This document shows, piece after piece, positions 49,934 through 57,372 of a DNA stretch of 64,000 nucleotides (position 1 is its first letter; each line of letters starts with the position of its first letter). The stretch lies in the NCBI GenBank assembly GCA_030867875.1, contig JAOWCC010001501.1, forward strand, positions 23,681,036 to 23,745,035, written 5' to 3'. Below the pieces are notes generated by a model. The model was given only the letters and a program-made list of their open reading frames with translations. It was not told where the DNA came from and made no database searches. The position numbers and the translations under genes are program-made. The DNA is from Actinernus sp. WN-2022. Its lineage: Eukaryota; Cnidaria; Anthozoa; Actiniaria; Actinernidae.

Positions 49934-50442
49934 TTAAAGGAGAACTGAAGCCTAAAATCAACTTTAGCTGAATGAGTAGATCTCAACATTAAAAGACTCA
50001 TAACCAAAACTTATTTTACTGTGTTATGCGTCAAAGGAAAGGAAATCTGCAAATCTTCCTCCCAACCGCCGCAAAGTACAGACGGCTCAATTCCTGTAAT
50101 CTGTGACGTACTATACGGGGAATAAATTAGTTTTGCCATGTTGTTTTCGGCTTTGAATAGATGGACTAACGACTCATAATTGCGCGCTATTGTGCTTTCT
50201 TTGTGCTGAAGGTGTGGTTGTTACACTTTGGTATGCATGACGTACGATACGGGGGAAAAGGACTGAATTGAGCCGCCACACGAACTAGCTTTATCAGCGG
50301 AGAATCGGCTATTTTTCGACCTTCGAATCGTATTTCCTCTTCTTAGACGTGCACCACAAAGAAATAAAATAGCAGAACTTATTTCTCTTGAATACAAGTT
50401 TGTATAGTCGTCGGATTGATTTAGGGTTGAATTCTCCTTTAA
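49934..50442. mobile_element. piggyBac-like MITE, 509 bp, in or beside a possible first exon
   Basis: TTAA at 49934-49937 and 50439-50442 flank ends AGGAGAACTGAAGCCTAAAA and TTTAGGGTTGAATTCTCCT, an imperfect inverted repeat. Internal GACGTAC(T/G)ATACGGGG occurs twice. The right half matches 10195-10454. Confidence 0.75.
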
Positions 50443-50556
50443 AGACTCTATGTCGACCGGCATCCATTGCGGGCGTTTGTTTTTGTTTTGATTCAAGAAT
50501 TCGACCTGGCGTTCCTCGCTAGCCTTCGTGACGGCCATCTTGATCTCACAAGACAT
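50443..50556 (-). CDS. Possible 5' exon of the CNB gene
   Basis: ATG at 50556 opens a frame (EIKMAVTKASEERQVEFLNQ, then KRPQWMPVDIESL) with protein-like content that ends exactly where the MITE begins. A C/G-richer stretch with GCCATCTTGAT lies around the start. Taking out the MITE restores AGTCTTTAAAAGACA/GTAATC, where a weak donor could follow. Join to the exon at 49337 is plausible in direction only. Alternative: a chance ORF. Confidence 0.3.
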
Positions 50557-51249
50557 CGGAAGACGAATTGCAGAGGATTAATGTTTATGGTGAGTTTTAA
50601 GTTTCTATGAAACGCCAACAAGTCAATAGACAATACGATCGGTATTTATCTGTGTTTCTTTCAATTCAATTTTACTGAAGGTTGCCGGCGAAGCCGAAGT
50701 TCTTCACGAAGACAGAGCCGATATTTGCAGTTCAACTTATACTTGTATTATTTCTATATAATTTATAAAAAAAAAAGGAAAGATGGCCAAACACGTGGCT
50801 GCCCTTGTAGCACGGCTGACTTAGAATGTATGGCGAATCGGTATAAGTGTGGTACATCGAGAAAGCCATGTGCAACTGAAGGTATGAACAGCTGAAAAGA
50901 AAGTCAAAAGTTTGTGCAATCAACAAAACACCCGACTAAATATTTTTATCACAGCCAAACTAAAGACAAAAATAAAAAGGTGTAAAACATGTTTTTGTAT
51001 TACGAACATTATTTCAGAATTAGAAACAGTTCCTCAAGGAAGTGCGCATTATGTAAGTGTACCAGACTGTTCACTAGTGAGAACACCAAACAGGAAATAG
51101 CTAGTGTATTAAAGTACACGATTTATATTTTTCAGAAGGATTTTAGTATAATCTCTCCACATTTCTTTTTATAAAGATTTCTTTAACGATTTAGCACGAC
51201 GACAGAAGTAGTATAGTAGGGCAAGTATGGAGCACGGGTACTTGACTAT
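50557..51249. other. AT-rich host flank before the viral element, no gene seen
   Basis: No exon recognised. I found no clear target-site duplication or transposon end here, so the left border of the viral element is placed by composition and repeats only. Confidence 0.4.
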
Positions 51250-51440
51250 GCATGAGGTATGCCCATATATGGTCATAACAAATTAATTATTCATGAGCCT
51301 ATGCCCATATATGGGCATACCGGAAGTGAAACAACGAAACGGTTTCGCAAAACCGGAAGCGAAACAACGAAACCGGATGCGAAACAACGAAACGGTTTCG
51401 CAAAACCGGAAGTGGAACAACGAAACGGGCGAAAAACCGG
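51250..51440. repeat. Left terminal region of the viral element: palindrome and tandem repeats
   Basis: A perfect 20-bp palindrome TATGCCCATATATGGGCATA occupies 51300-51319; a shortened copy is at 51258-51272. Next come direct repeats: CGAAACGGTTTCGCAAAACC at 51335-51354 and again at 51388-51407, interspersed with ACCGGAAG(T/C)GAAACAACG. Such arrays are typical of transposon or virus ends and of origin or packaging regions. Whether this is the terminal inverted repeat cannot be tested because the other end is outside the window. Confidence 0.6.
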
Positions 51441-51535
51441 ATCTACGTCAGAATATTATCCTGGGCTGAAAAACGGAACTACGTCAGATGATAAAGTGGC
51501 CTATAAATATAGAAGCGCCAAGGCTTGTTTTACCA
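51441..51535 (+). promoter_or_regulatory. Viral promoter P1: two TACGTCA sites and TATA box
   Basis: TACGTCA (CRE-like half site) at 51444-51450 and 51480-51486, then TATA box CTATAAATA from 51501. Expected transcription start about 51530, 25 bases before the ATG at 51556. The 35-base block from GGAACTACGTCAG to the TATA box is repeated identically at 53337-53371. Confidence 0.75.
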
Positions 51536-51555
51536 ATCCTTCTGAGAAAGAAAAA

Positions 51556-53274
51556 ATGGCTACCTCCATGGACGCTCCCCTATCCAGCGAAATGGTGGAG
51601 GTGTATCGGATCGACGAGTGTGGTTTGAAGAAAGTGGAGGCCCACCTGAGTAATTTTGGGGTGTTGGAGGGTTGTATAGAGCCTATGAGGTATTTGTGGA
51701 GAATATCACCCCGCGATGAAGAGTTCGAGGAGAAAGAGAAAGACAACCTAGCAGACATGACAAACAGGCAAGAGCGCGAATTCAGCTCCACCTCCTTGAA
51801 CGCGCAAGAGGCCTATGAGGATTACATGGTGCGTATGTCCCATTCTACAGAATGTGGGGTATGTACCTACAAGGATAAGCAAGGATACACGTACAGCAAC
51901 TGGATGGAACGTCTTCCCAGTGGTTTGCTCAGGTCTCTCAACAAGATGATGTATACCTATAAGGTGCAGTCCAGACAGCCTGAATTAATAAAATACACCC
52001 CTCGGTATGGCCATGAAACACAACATTTCACAAGCCCCGAGTGGGATCTGCATATAGCACACGTTCAGTTCGGTAAGAAATGCGAGATTATGAGGGATCT
52101 AGACCTGGAGAAGAAAGAAGAATACTCACGGAGACTTAGAAATGAAGAGATCATCCACTACTTGGAGACCCGTCTGGAGATTCATCCCGAGGGACAGGCA
52201 TGTTGTTGGGATCGTTCTATCGATCCCATCACCAAGATCCAACAATCACTGGGGGGTATGGATGCCGAAGAAGCGGCATGGTTGGGGAGGCATTTATCCT
52301 ATCCTTTGAGAGAAGTGGTGTTTCATGTACAACCGACGTTTAAACAACTTTTGAACTGTGTTGAATACCTGGGTACAGAAAAAGAAGAAGTCGAATCCTA
52401 CGATGTGTTTTTTGAGTGTTATACACATCTCGTGGATTTCCAGAAGAAGTACAGTATCAAAGACGACGAGGTCATTCTATGCCACCGCACTTGGATGATA
52501 GAAGAGGAAGAGTTAAAGAATGTCTACAGTCGCCCACTCCAGACCGGTAGAAGCACAGAGGAGCTACAGTTTCGCAATAAAAGGCATAAAAAATGGGTCG
52601 AGCAGGCTCGAGCTGTGGAGAAGAAGAGTCAACAACAATACGCCCAAAGATCCGTCGAAGTAAGACGTGTGCGTCTGAATTCCGTATCGTCCATGAAGAA
52701 GAAGAATGATAAAGAAGAAGAAGAACCCCAGAAGTCGCCGCAGCAGTCGCAGCAACCCATGGACACATGCTATAGACGGAGGCAGCGTGTGTATGCAGAA
52801 TGGAGCAAGAACCATTGGTTTCTAGGCTACGTTCAGTTGGTGGTCGGCAAGACGGTGATGGTGAAGTTTGACGATGGAGACACTAAAAGCTACACCTGTT
52901 CAAAAAATGAATTTCATCATCCCAAGGTTGAAGACATCTCCCAGTTGACGATGGCGAAGCCCTACGTGTACGATGGCAATAACTACCTGGGCGACAAGGT
53001 TGTGGCGCGTTGGGAAGATCGTCACTACTATCCTGGAAAGATAGAAGAGTACGACAACGAGGCGGTGACGGTCGAGTTTGACGACGGGTTTGAGGAAAGG
53101 TACAAACACCCTGTCCCTAAAGAGTGGTTTCTGAATTCTATAGGCGGCACCTCTCTCTTCTCGTCTTTTGAGGAGCTGGCGAATCAGGAAGAGGAGAAGG
53201 CGGCGGCGGAGGCGAACCAATTCCCACTGAAAAAAAAGATAAAGCTCGCTCCGGCGTTAGACACCCTTCAGTAG
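51556..53274 (+). CDS. Viral protein with C-terminal tandem Tudor-like domains (572 aa)
   Basis: The frame is open upstream to 51259, but those codons run through terminal repeats and promoter. The ATG at 51556 (AAAAAATGG) follows the TATA box by about 50 bases and is the likely start. Residues 1-390 are acidic and helical, with Cys pairs but no family I recognise. Residues about 390-405 are Gln/Ser/Glu-rich linker. Two Tudor-like barrels follow: one at about 409-452 (VYAEWSKNHWFLGYV, VMVKFDDGD) and one at about 479-520 (VVARWEDRHYYPGKIEEYDN, VTVEFDDGF). Aromatic residues lie where methyl-lysine/arginine cages form, as in 53BP1- or SGF29-type readers. A basic NLS-like end (LKKKIKL) suggests the nucleus. 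First gene of the plus-strand block; role in chromatin targeting is inference. Confidence 0.7.
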   Translation: MATSMDAPLSSEMVEVYRIDECGLKKVEAHLSNFGVLEGCIEPMRYLWRISPRDEEFEEKEKDNLADMTNRQEREFSSTSLNAQEAYEDYMVRMSHSTECGVCTYKDKQGYTYSNWMERLPSGLLRSLNKMMYTYKVQSRQPELIKYTPRYGHETQHFTSPEWDLHIAHVQFGKKCEIMRDLDLEKKEEYSRRLRNEEIIHYLETRLEIHPEGQACCWDRSIDPITKIQQSLGGMDAEEAAWLGRHLSYPLREVVFHVQPTFKQLLNCVEYLGTEKEEVESYDVFFECYTHLVDFQKKYSIKDDEVILCHRTWMIEEEELKNVYSRPLQTGRSTEELQFRNKRHKKWVEQARAVEKKSQQQYAQRSVEVRRVRLNSVSSMKKKNDKEEEEPQKSPQQSQQPMDTCYRRRQRVYAEWSKNHWFLGYVQLVVGKTVMVKFDDGDTKSYTCSKNEFHHPKVEDISQLTMAKPYVYDGNNYLGDKVVARWEDRHYYPGKIEEYDNEAVTVEFDDGFEERYKHPVPKEWFLNSIGGTSLFSSFEELANQEEEKAAAEANQFPLKKKIKLAPALDTLQ

Positions 53275-53289
53275 CGCTATGATCTTTTG

Positions 53290-53400
53290 ACACCGGAACT
53301 ACGTCAGAATCTTACCTCTGGCATGGGTGTAAAAAACGGAACTACGTCAGATGATAAAGTGGCCTATAAATAGAGTAGTGCACCAAGTCTTGTTTTATCA
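53290..53400 (+). promoter_or_regulatory. Viral promoter P2, duplicate of P1
   Basis: TACGTCA at 53300-53306 and 53343-53349 and TATA box CTATAAATAG from 53364. The segment ACGGAACTACGTCAGATGAT through the TATA box equals P1; upstream spacing and flanks differ. ATG of the next gene is 43 bases after the TATA box. Confidence 0.75.
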
Positions 53401-53406
53401 TTAATC

Positions 53407-53709
53407 ATGGACATGGACGATACATGGTTCAAAGAGAACAGGAGTCACCCTGGTTATATACCTTTAATGAAGTATATCAGATCCGGGGGTGATGAAAAGT
53501 CCCTAGTCTGCAGTACCTTTCGCTACATTGTAAAATGTATGAATGACACATTACTTCATGAGGAGTGGCCTCGTTTGCTAGTGGGCCTGACCGATTTTCA
53601 ATTGGATTTAAGCACTATGAGCGAAGTCAACAACTCAGTGCTTTTGGCAGCATTGTGTATCAAATGGGATGTGCTTAAAGATGAGGATGAGGAGGAGGAG
53701 GATGATTGA
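53407..53709 (+). CDS. Small acidic viral protein, unrecognised (100 aa)
   Basis: ATG at 53407 just after promoter P2. The protein starts MDMDDTWFKENRSHPG, is mixed helical, and ends in a run of Asp/Glu (DEDEEEEDD), like many nuclear acidic-tail proteins. No domain recognised. It shares a promoter type with the Tudor protein, so the two are probably expressed together. AATAAATAAA about 25 bases after the stop can serve as polyadenylation signal. Confidence 0.6.
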   Translation: MDMDDTWFKENRSHPGYIPLMKYIRSGGDEKSLVCSTFRYIVKCMNDTLLHEEWPRLLVGLTDFQLDLSTMSEVNNSVLLAALCIKWDVLKDEDEEEEDD

Positions 53710-53777
53710 TGGATCGAGTGAGATGTTGTAAATAAATAAAAGGCCACCCCAGTCGTCCGCTACCACTCAGTAGCGTC

Positions 53778-54122
53778 ATGTCCTTTCACCACTGCAGTTC
53801 GCCGTCGAGAGGTCGGACCTCCTCGGAAAGACTGACTCGTGTGTTTACCCCGAAAGGGGGTATAGAAAGAAGAAGAAATGTGCAAGAATTTTGCCGTTTA
53901 CGCGGCGAACTGTCTAGTATCGCCCTGAAACTTTTACTGGACAATGCCGAGAGGCATTCTATTAGTATGCAAGGCGACGTTGTAAATAAAGCCTTATTAA
54001 AGTGGATGCATCACGCCTGTGAGGCAGAACGAATCTTGTTGGCCCGAGAGAAAGACTGGCAAGAGTTTGAGCAAGACGTTAAAGCACAAGGTATAGAAGT
54101 GGTCGATGGAGAGGCGAACTAG
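53778..54122 (+). CDS. Viral helical protein, unrecognised (114 aa)
   Basis: ATG at 53778. An AAATAAAAGGCC stretch about 40 bases upstream can act both as TATA-like box here and as polyadenylation signal of the gene before. N-terminal 30 residues are basic and Ser/Thr-rich; residues 35-100 look like continuous helices (SSIALKLLLDNAERHS, ALLKWMHHACEAERILLA). No family recognised. Its last codons overlap the next gene's start by 17 bases in another frame. Confidence 0.55.
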   Translation: MSFHHCSSPSRGRTSSERLTRVFTPKGGIERRRNVQEFCRLRGELSSIALKLLLDNAERHSISMQGDVVNKALLKWMHHACEAERILLAREKDWQEFEQDVKAQGIEVVDGEAN

Positions 54123-54309
54123 AAAGCTCCTTGGTCTAGTGGTAGGCTTGATCCTGTTTTTGATCCATCAGTTTTTTAACCGGAAGTTAGAGGGAGGAGG
54201 AGGAGGAACTACGGCGGAAGTACGTCAGATGCTGGATACGGTTTTGGATTTGACATATTTAGAACCCTCCTATTCTTGCAATCATTCGACCTCGACTGCG
54301 GAGCTGTGA
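54106..54309 (+). CDS. Small viral membrane protein (67 aa)
   Basis: Starts at ATG 54106 inside the end of the preceding gene. Short basic N-terminus (MERRTRK), then one hydrophobic segment of about 17 residues (LLGLVVGLILFLIHQFF), then a Gly-rich linker and a short soluble tail. It looks like a signal-anchor or single-pass protein. No homologue recognised. A TACGTCAGATG site at 54221-54231 lies within it and may serve the next gene. Confidence 0.45.
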   Translation: MERRTRKLLGLVVGLILFLIHQFFNRKLEGGGGGTTAEVRQMLDTVLDLTYLEPSYSCNHSTSTAEL

Positions 54310-54352
54310 ACATCCTCCAGAGACAAAGATAAAGAAAGAAAGAGAGAGAGAG

Positions 54353-55390
54353 ATGGCAAGTCACGAGGAGGGAATGAAGTTGCGGCCTATTATGACCTTA
54401 AAACGGGTGAATGCCCCCGAACGTGCTGTGTTCGAGTACGATCACCCCATGCATCTTCTGGTGGGCAAAGCCAAACCCATGGTCTTATTGTTGCGCAAGA
54501 TGACCAGGGAATTGGACGAGATCTTAGAATACTTGGAGGCGGTGTCCAAACCCGAGGTGTCGGCCAAGGACCTAGACAGGCTGAGTCTGACCCAAAGAAA
54601 ACTGCCCAATTGGGTGGAGCGAGAGTTTCTGGAACCCGGTTTTACTCTCCATGGAAGTATGATGGATGAATACCAGATGAAAGTGTACGTGGGCGATGTG
54701 GACAGAATAGCCCGTGAGATGTTGAAGGTGGGCATGGGGAAGTTGTTGGACGCTCATCTTAGTCACGGGGTGTTCTCCGACGATGTGGAACCCGACACCG
54801 TAAGACCTAGGACGGTGACTAAGAAGGTGCGTAGACAGTTGGCCACCTCCACTCGGAAGTACGCCAAAGCAAAAAAATGTATTCCAGAGACTCCAGAAAA
54901 AAAGAACGAGGTTGTCAAGCAGGAAAAGAAGAAGAAGAAGAAGGAGACGAAGTATGTGGATCTAGTGCCCTACCCAACAACAACAACAACAATAACAGAC
55001 AGCGGCTACTACCCTCTTCCTCCTCCTCCTCCTTCTACCCCCGTTCCTGCCAGTGTTGCCCCTCTCGTGTTCACCCCCGAGAACATACCACCGCCCCCTC
55101 TAGCGCCTATAAAGAAGAAGAAGAATAAGAATAAGCCGAGAAAAAAGCTGCATCTCAACATCCCCCCACGTAGTCTTATGGAGGATATCATGTCTGAAGT
55201 ACCTCCCACGCCTATTGTCCAGGACAAGCCTTGGGACTTTGAAGTTCCGATTCTACCGCCAGAGCAAGTGTTGATCGACCAGCCCGAGCCAGGTTTTAGC
55301 AATTATATTACGGCCGGCATCAAGCAAAGGGAAGCGGATTTGCTACAACGCCTGATGAATGGCGAGACTCTTACTGCTGTAAATTTTTAA
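54353..55390 (+). CDS. Viral Lys/Pro-rich protein, unrecognised (345 aa)
   Basis: ATG at 54353 after a GA-rich leader. Residues 1-150 are folded-looking and helical (RKMTRELDEILEYLEAVSKP). Residues about 165-265 are low-complexity: Lys runs (KKKKKK), TTTTT, PPPPPP. The last 80 residues are again ordered-looking (IPPRSLMEDIMSEVPPTP, GIKQREADLLQRLMNGETLT). The layout suits a structural or scaffold protein whose linker binds nucleic acid, but that is inference. No family recognised. Last plus-strand gene before the convergent border. Confidence 0.6.
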   Translation: MASHEEGMKLRPIMTLKRVNAPERAVFEYDHPMHLLVGKAKPMVLLLRKMTRELDEILEYLEAVSKPEVSAKDLDRLSLTQRKLPNWVEREFLEPGFTLHGSMMDEYQMKVYVGDVDRIAREMLKVGMGKLLDAHLSHGVFSDDVEPDTVRPRTVTKKVRRQLATSTRKYAKAKKCIPETPEKKNEVVKQEKKKKKKETKYVDLVPYPTTTTTITDSGYYPLPPPPPSTPVPASVAPLVFTPENIPPPPLAPIKKKKNKNKPRKKLHLNIPPRSLMEDIMSEVPPTPIVQDKPWDFEVPILPPEQVLIDQPEPGFSNYITAGIKQREADLLQRLMNGETLTAVNF

Positions 55391-55473
55391 GAAAGCAAAA
55401 CGGAAAAAACATGTATGCTAAAGTGTCAGAAATAAAAAAAGACAGTAGACGATTCAGGTGTCCTGGTATTTAT
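55391..55473. terminator. Back-to-back polyadenylation signals between convergent viral blocks
   Basis: AATAAA at about 55432 serves the plus strand. TATTTATTTATT at about 55467-55478 contains AATAAA on the minus strand, partly within the last codons of the opposing gene. Only 83 bases separate the two stop codons. Confidence 0.65.
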
Positions 55474-56121
55474 TTATTTTTTAAATGATACACTCAACCA
55501 AGGATTAATAATACTACTGGGAATACGTCCTCTTCCTTTTGTTTTCGTTTTCTTTTTCTTTTTAATCTGTATCGTTGACGAGGGCGATGTCTGCGGTGGG
55601 TCGGGTCCTAGATACTTGGGCTTTTTGGGGCGTGTCATGATGTTGTAGTGGGTTTTCGTTTTAGGAACATGAGGTGTGGAAGGGGGCAGTGTAGGCGCTT
55701 CCACCGTCTTCTTCTTCTTTTTAGGGGGACCAGGGGTTCCTACGGGGGGCGACGGCAGAGGGGGAAGCGACGAATCTTCTTCTTGTTGTTGTTGTTGTGG
55801 GATGCCGGCGGTCGCAGTATTATTTTTCTGCCAGTCGCGTGAGTCGGCCATAAGTTTACGATAACGTTTGAGCATGTTTTCAAACATGTTGATCTTGATT
55901 TCAGGATTGATCTTGCTGTTTAAAATACGGTGGATGTTGTCGTTGGTGTCCACCAGATTGCTGGTGTAAGGCGTTTGTCGTTCTTCTTGTAGAATAGCAG
56001 CTACTTTGGCCATACGGCTGGCATTCGCTCCACTGCCTGTTTGGTCCAGAGGAGTCTCGACAGACTGTACATCCCCCATATTTTTTTCAGGAACTACGTA
56101 GGCACGCTCATTGTACTTCAT
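55474..56121 (-). CDS. Viral Lys/Pro-rich protein, unrecognised (215 aa)
   Basis: ATG at 56121 (MKYNERAYVVPEKNMG). An upstream GTG-extended frame exists, but a TATA-like box at 56156-56170 places the transcript start after it. Residues 1-110 are helical (NPEIKINMFENMLKRYRKLM); then a Gln run, Pro-rich stretches and four Lys clusters up to the C-terminus. The general layout (ordered N-terminus, Lys/Pro-rich tail) resembles the convergent gene opposite, without alignable sequence. No family recognised; a virion core or cement protein is a guess. Confidence 0.6.
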   Translation of the reverse strand: MKYNERAYVVPEKNMGDVQSVETPLDQTGSGANASRMAKVAAILQEERQTPYTSNLVDTNDNIHRILNSKINPEIKINMFENMLKRYRKLMADSRDWQKNNTATAGIPQQQQQEEDSSLPPLPSPPVGTPGPPKKKKKTVEAPTLPPSTPHVPKTKTHYNIMTRPKKPKYLGPDPPQTSPSSTIQIKKKKKTKTKGRGRIPSSIINPWLSVSFKK

Positions 56122-56155
56122 CTCTCGAGTACTGAAGAGAAAATCAAATCCCACG

Positions 56156-56170
56156 CCGTATTTATCTCTT
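56156..56170 (-). promoter_or_regulatory. TATA-like box for the 215-aa gene
   Basis: Minus strand GAGATAAATACGG, about 46 bases before the ATG at 56121. Confidence 0.5.
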
Positions 56171-56204
56171 TTTTTCTCGGGTGAAGAGGGAAAGGTCTCT
56201 TTTT

Positions 56205-56612
56205 TTATTTCTGTCTGGATTTATCGATTTTAGCCTTGATGGTTTTGAAAATGGGTTTTAAAATCATAGGAAGAATGGAAGAGGCCAGCATGCCTACAAC
56301 AGCTCCCACACCCCCGCCACGTTGTCGGAGGGCACGTTGACGACGTTGGGCCGATTGATTGGGATTCCCCAAGATGCGTAAGGCCTTGGTAATGTGAGGT
56401 TTGTTCTTGATGTCATCGAGGATGCTGCGATGGACCACAGGGGTGTTGCCTCCAAGAAAGTTGTGCACCACTTCACCACAGGCTGTAATTTGTTCGGGCG
56501 AGGCATGCAGGGCTAGCTTATGGCACTGATGCTTGTTTCCACGGGCCATGGCCTCTAGAAAGACCCGGTGCTTGTACAAACGTGTGGACCTATGCGTTTT
56601 TACCCGAGGCAT
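56205..56612 (-). CDS. Polinton-type small virion protein, core/pX-like (135 aa)
   Basis: The pattern matches a short protein found in most animal Polintons/adintoviruses: basic N-terminus, LYKHRVFLEAMARGN, a Cys/Glu/Asn core (ACGEVVHNFLGGNTPV), a charged helix, RQRGGG, then a hydrophobic C-terminus (VGMLASSILPMILKPIF). That family is a virion component of adenovirus core/pVI-like type; exact role unproven. The hydrophobic Gly-rich end could touch membranes. ATG at 56612 is only 4 bases after the stop of the upstream gene, so both may share a transcript. AATAAA overlaps its stop codon. Confidence 0.6.
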   Translation of the reverse strand: MPRVKTHRSTRLYKHRVFLEAMARGNKHQCHKLALHASPEQITACGEVVHNFLGGNTPVVHRSILDDIKNKPHITKALRILGNPNQSAQRRQRALRQRGGGVGAVVGMLASSILPMILKPIFKTIKAKIDKSRQK

Positions 56613-56616
56613 TTTT

Positions 56617-56841
56617 TCAAGGTATCTTTTTCGTCTTCTTCTTTCTTTCCAACTTGTTTAGATAGACGGGTCTTCCCGCGACGGTGATGAATGGCGGTGG
56701 GCTGCGTAGACTACCTCCCACATGGTGGGGGAACACGTCTTTTAAACCATCGTAGCGTGGAGGCCCATGTTTCGAAAATAAAGAGCTGCCTTTTGTTTGA
56801 CGACGGCTTTTCCTTCTTCTTCTTCTTCCTCCTCTCGCCAT
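56617..56841 (-). CDS. Small Arg/Lys-rich viral protein 1 (74 aa)
   Basis: It starts MARGGRRRRRKSRRQTKG, has a neutral Pro/His-rich middle and ends in KKKTKK. The strongly basic ends and size fit a DNA-condensing core protein of the protamine or adenovirus mu/VII type (inference from composition). Own TATA box 48 bases upstream of the ATG. First of four such genes in a row. Confidence 0.65.
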   Translation of the reverse strand: MARGGRRRRRKSRRQTKGSSLFSKHGPPRYDGLKDVFPHHVGGSLRSPPPFITVAGRPVYLNKLERKKKTKKIP

Positions 56842-56879
56842 GCGGTTGGGATATGTGTTTTTTTAGTGACCCTGCAGGT

Positions 56880-56891
56880 CTTTTTATAGTC
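56880..56891 (-). promoter_or_regulatory. TATA box for basic protein 1
   Basis: Minus strand ACTATAAAAAGACC, about 48 bases before ATG 56841 and 10 bases beyond the preceding stop codon. Confidence 0.7.
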
Positions 56892-56895
56892 TAGC

Positions 56896-57078
56896 CTAAA
56901 AAATATCCCCTAGAATAGGGATGCCTCGAAACGGCGACTTGTTTCCAAAAATAAGTCCACCTCCTTTTCGACTTCTTCTTTTTCTTCCTCTTTTCTTTCG
57001 ACCCCCTACAGTACGACGTCGTTTAAGAAGACTTTTTTTCTTTCTCGGACGACGGCCACCGGATTGACGACGGACCAT
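56896..57078 (-). CDS. Small Arg/Lys-rich viral protein 2 (60 aa)
   Basis: About half of its residues are Arg or Lys (KRRRTVGGRKKRGRKRRSRK), with a short hydrophobic C-terminus (RGIPILGDIF). It is the most protamine-like of the four and close to adenovirus mu in size. It probably packs the genome in the capsid; the C-terminal patch could bind another virion protein. Own TATA box. Confidence 0.65.
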   Translation of the reverse strand: MVRRQSGGRRPRKKKSLLKRRRTVGGRKKRGRKRRSRKGGGLIFGNKSPFRGIPILGDIF

Positions 57079-57120
57079 GATGGCGGGCGTGAATGTTGTG
57101 GACTAGAGGAGGGTGTGTGC

Positions 57121-57132
57121 GGGTTTTTATAA
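57121..57132 (-). promoter_or_regulatory. TATA box for basic protein 2, containing the upstream stop codon
   Basis: Minus strand TTATAAAAACCC, 52 bases before ATG 57078. TTA TAA are the last codon and stop of basic protein 3. Confidence 0.75.
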
Positions 57133-57324
57133 TTTTTTGAAGAGACGGTATAGGGCTTTATACTTGGCTATTTTTTTACGGCCTTTCTTAACCGTGGCAG
57201 GGTTCCGTAATCGCATCGAAAGTGTGTGTAGATTGCCGGCTAAGCTGAAACTACGGCCCCGCTGCCGTCGACGACTTCTTTTTCTTCTTCTTCTGCTGTT
57301 GGAACGTTGGCGAGGCCGAGCCAT
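57127..57324 (-). CDS. Small Arg/Lys-rich viral protein 3 (65 aa)
   Basis: Start taken at ATG 57324 (MARPRQRSNSRRRRKRSRRR); ten further codons upstream are open, but the TATA box at 57361-57372 puts the transcript start close to them. Arg-Ser repeats in the N-terminal half, basic helix in the C-terminal half ending in FKKL. Basic protein 4 ends IKKL, hinting at a shared origin of the tails. Confidence 0.65.
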   Translation of the reverse strand: MARPRQRSNSRRRRKRSRRRQRGRSFSLAGNLHTLSMRLRNPATVKKGRKKIAKYKALYRLFKKL

Positions 57325-57360
57325 GATGTTTCTGAAGATGAGGGTATGAACCACCCCTAC

Positions 57361-57372
57361 ATCATTTATAGT
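57361..57372 (-). promoter_or_regulatory. TATA box for basic protein 3, containing the upstream stop codon
   Basis: Minus strand ACTATAAATGAT, 46 bases before ATG 57324. CTA TAA are the last codon and stop of basic protein 4. Confidence 0.75.

Noticed and set aside
51259..51555. Long N-terminal extension (99 residues) of the Tudor protein
   Set aside because: These codons cross the terminal repeats, both TACGTCA sites and the TATA box; the repeats simply happen to be open in this frame.
53778..54122. Histone-fold call for the 114-aa viral protein
   Set aside because: Helix lengths are suggestive but no histone motif is present.
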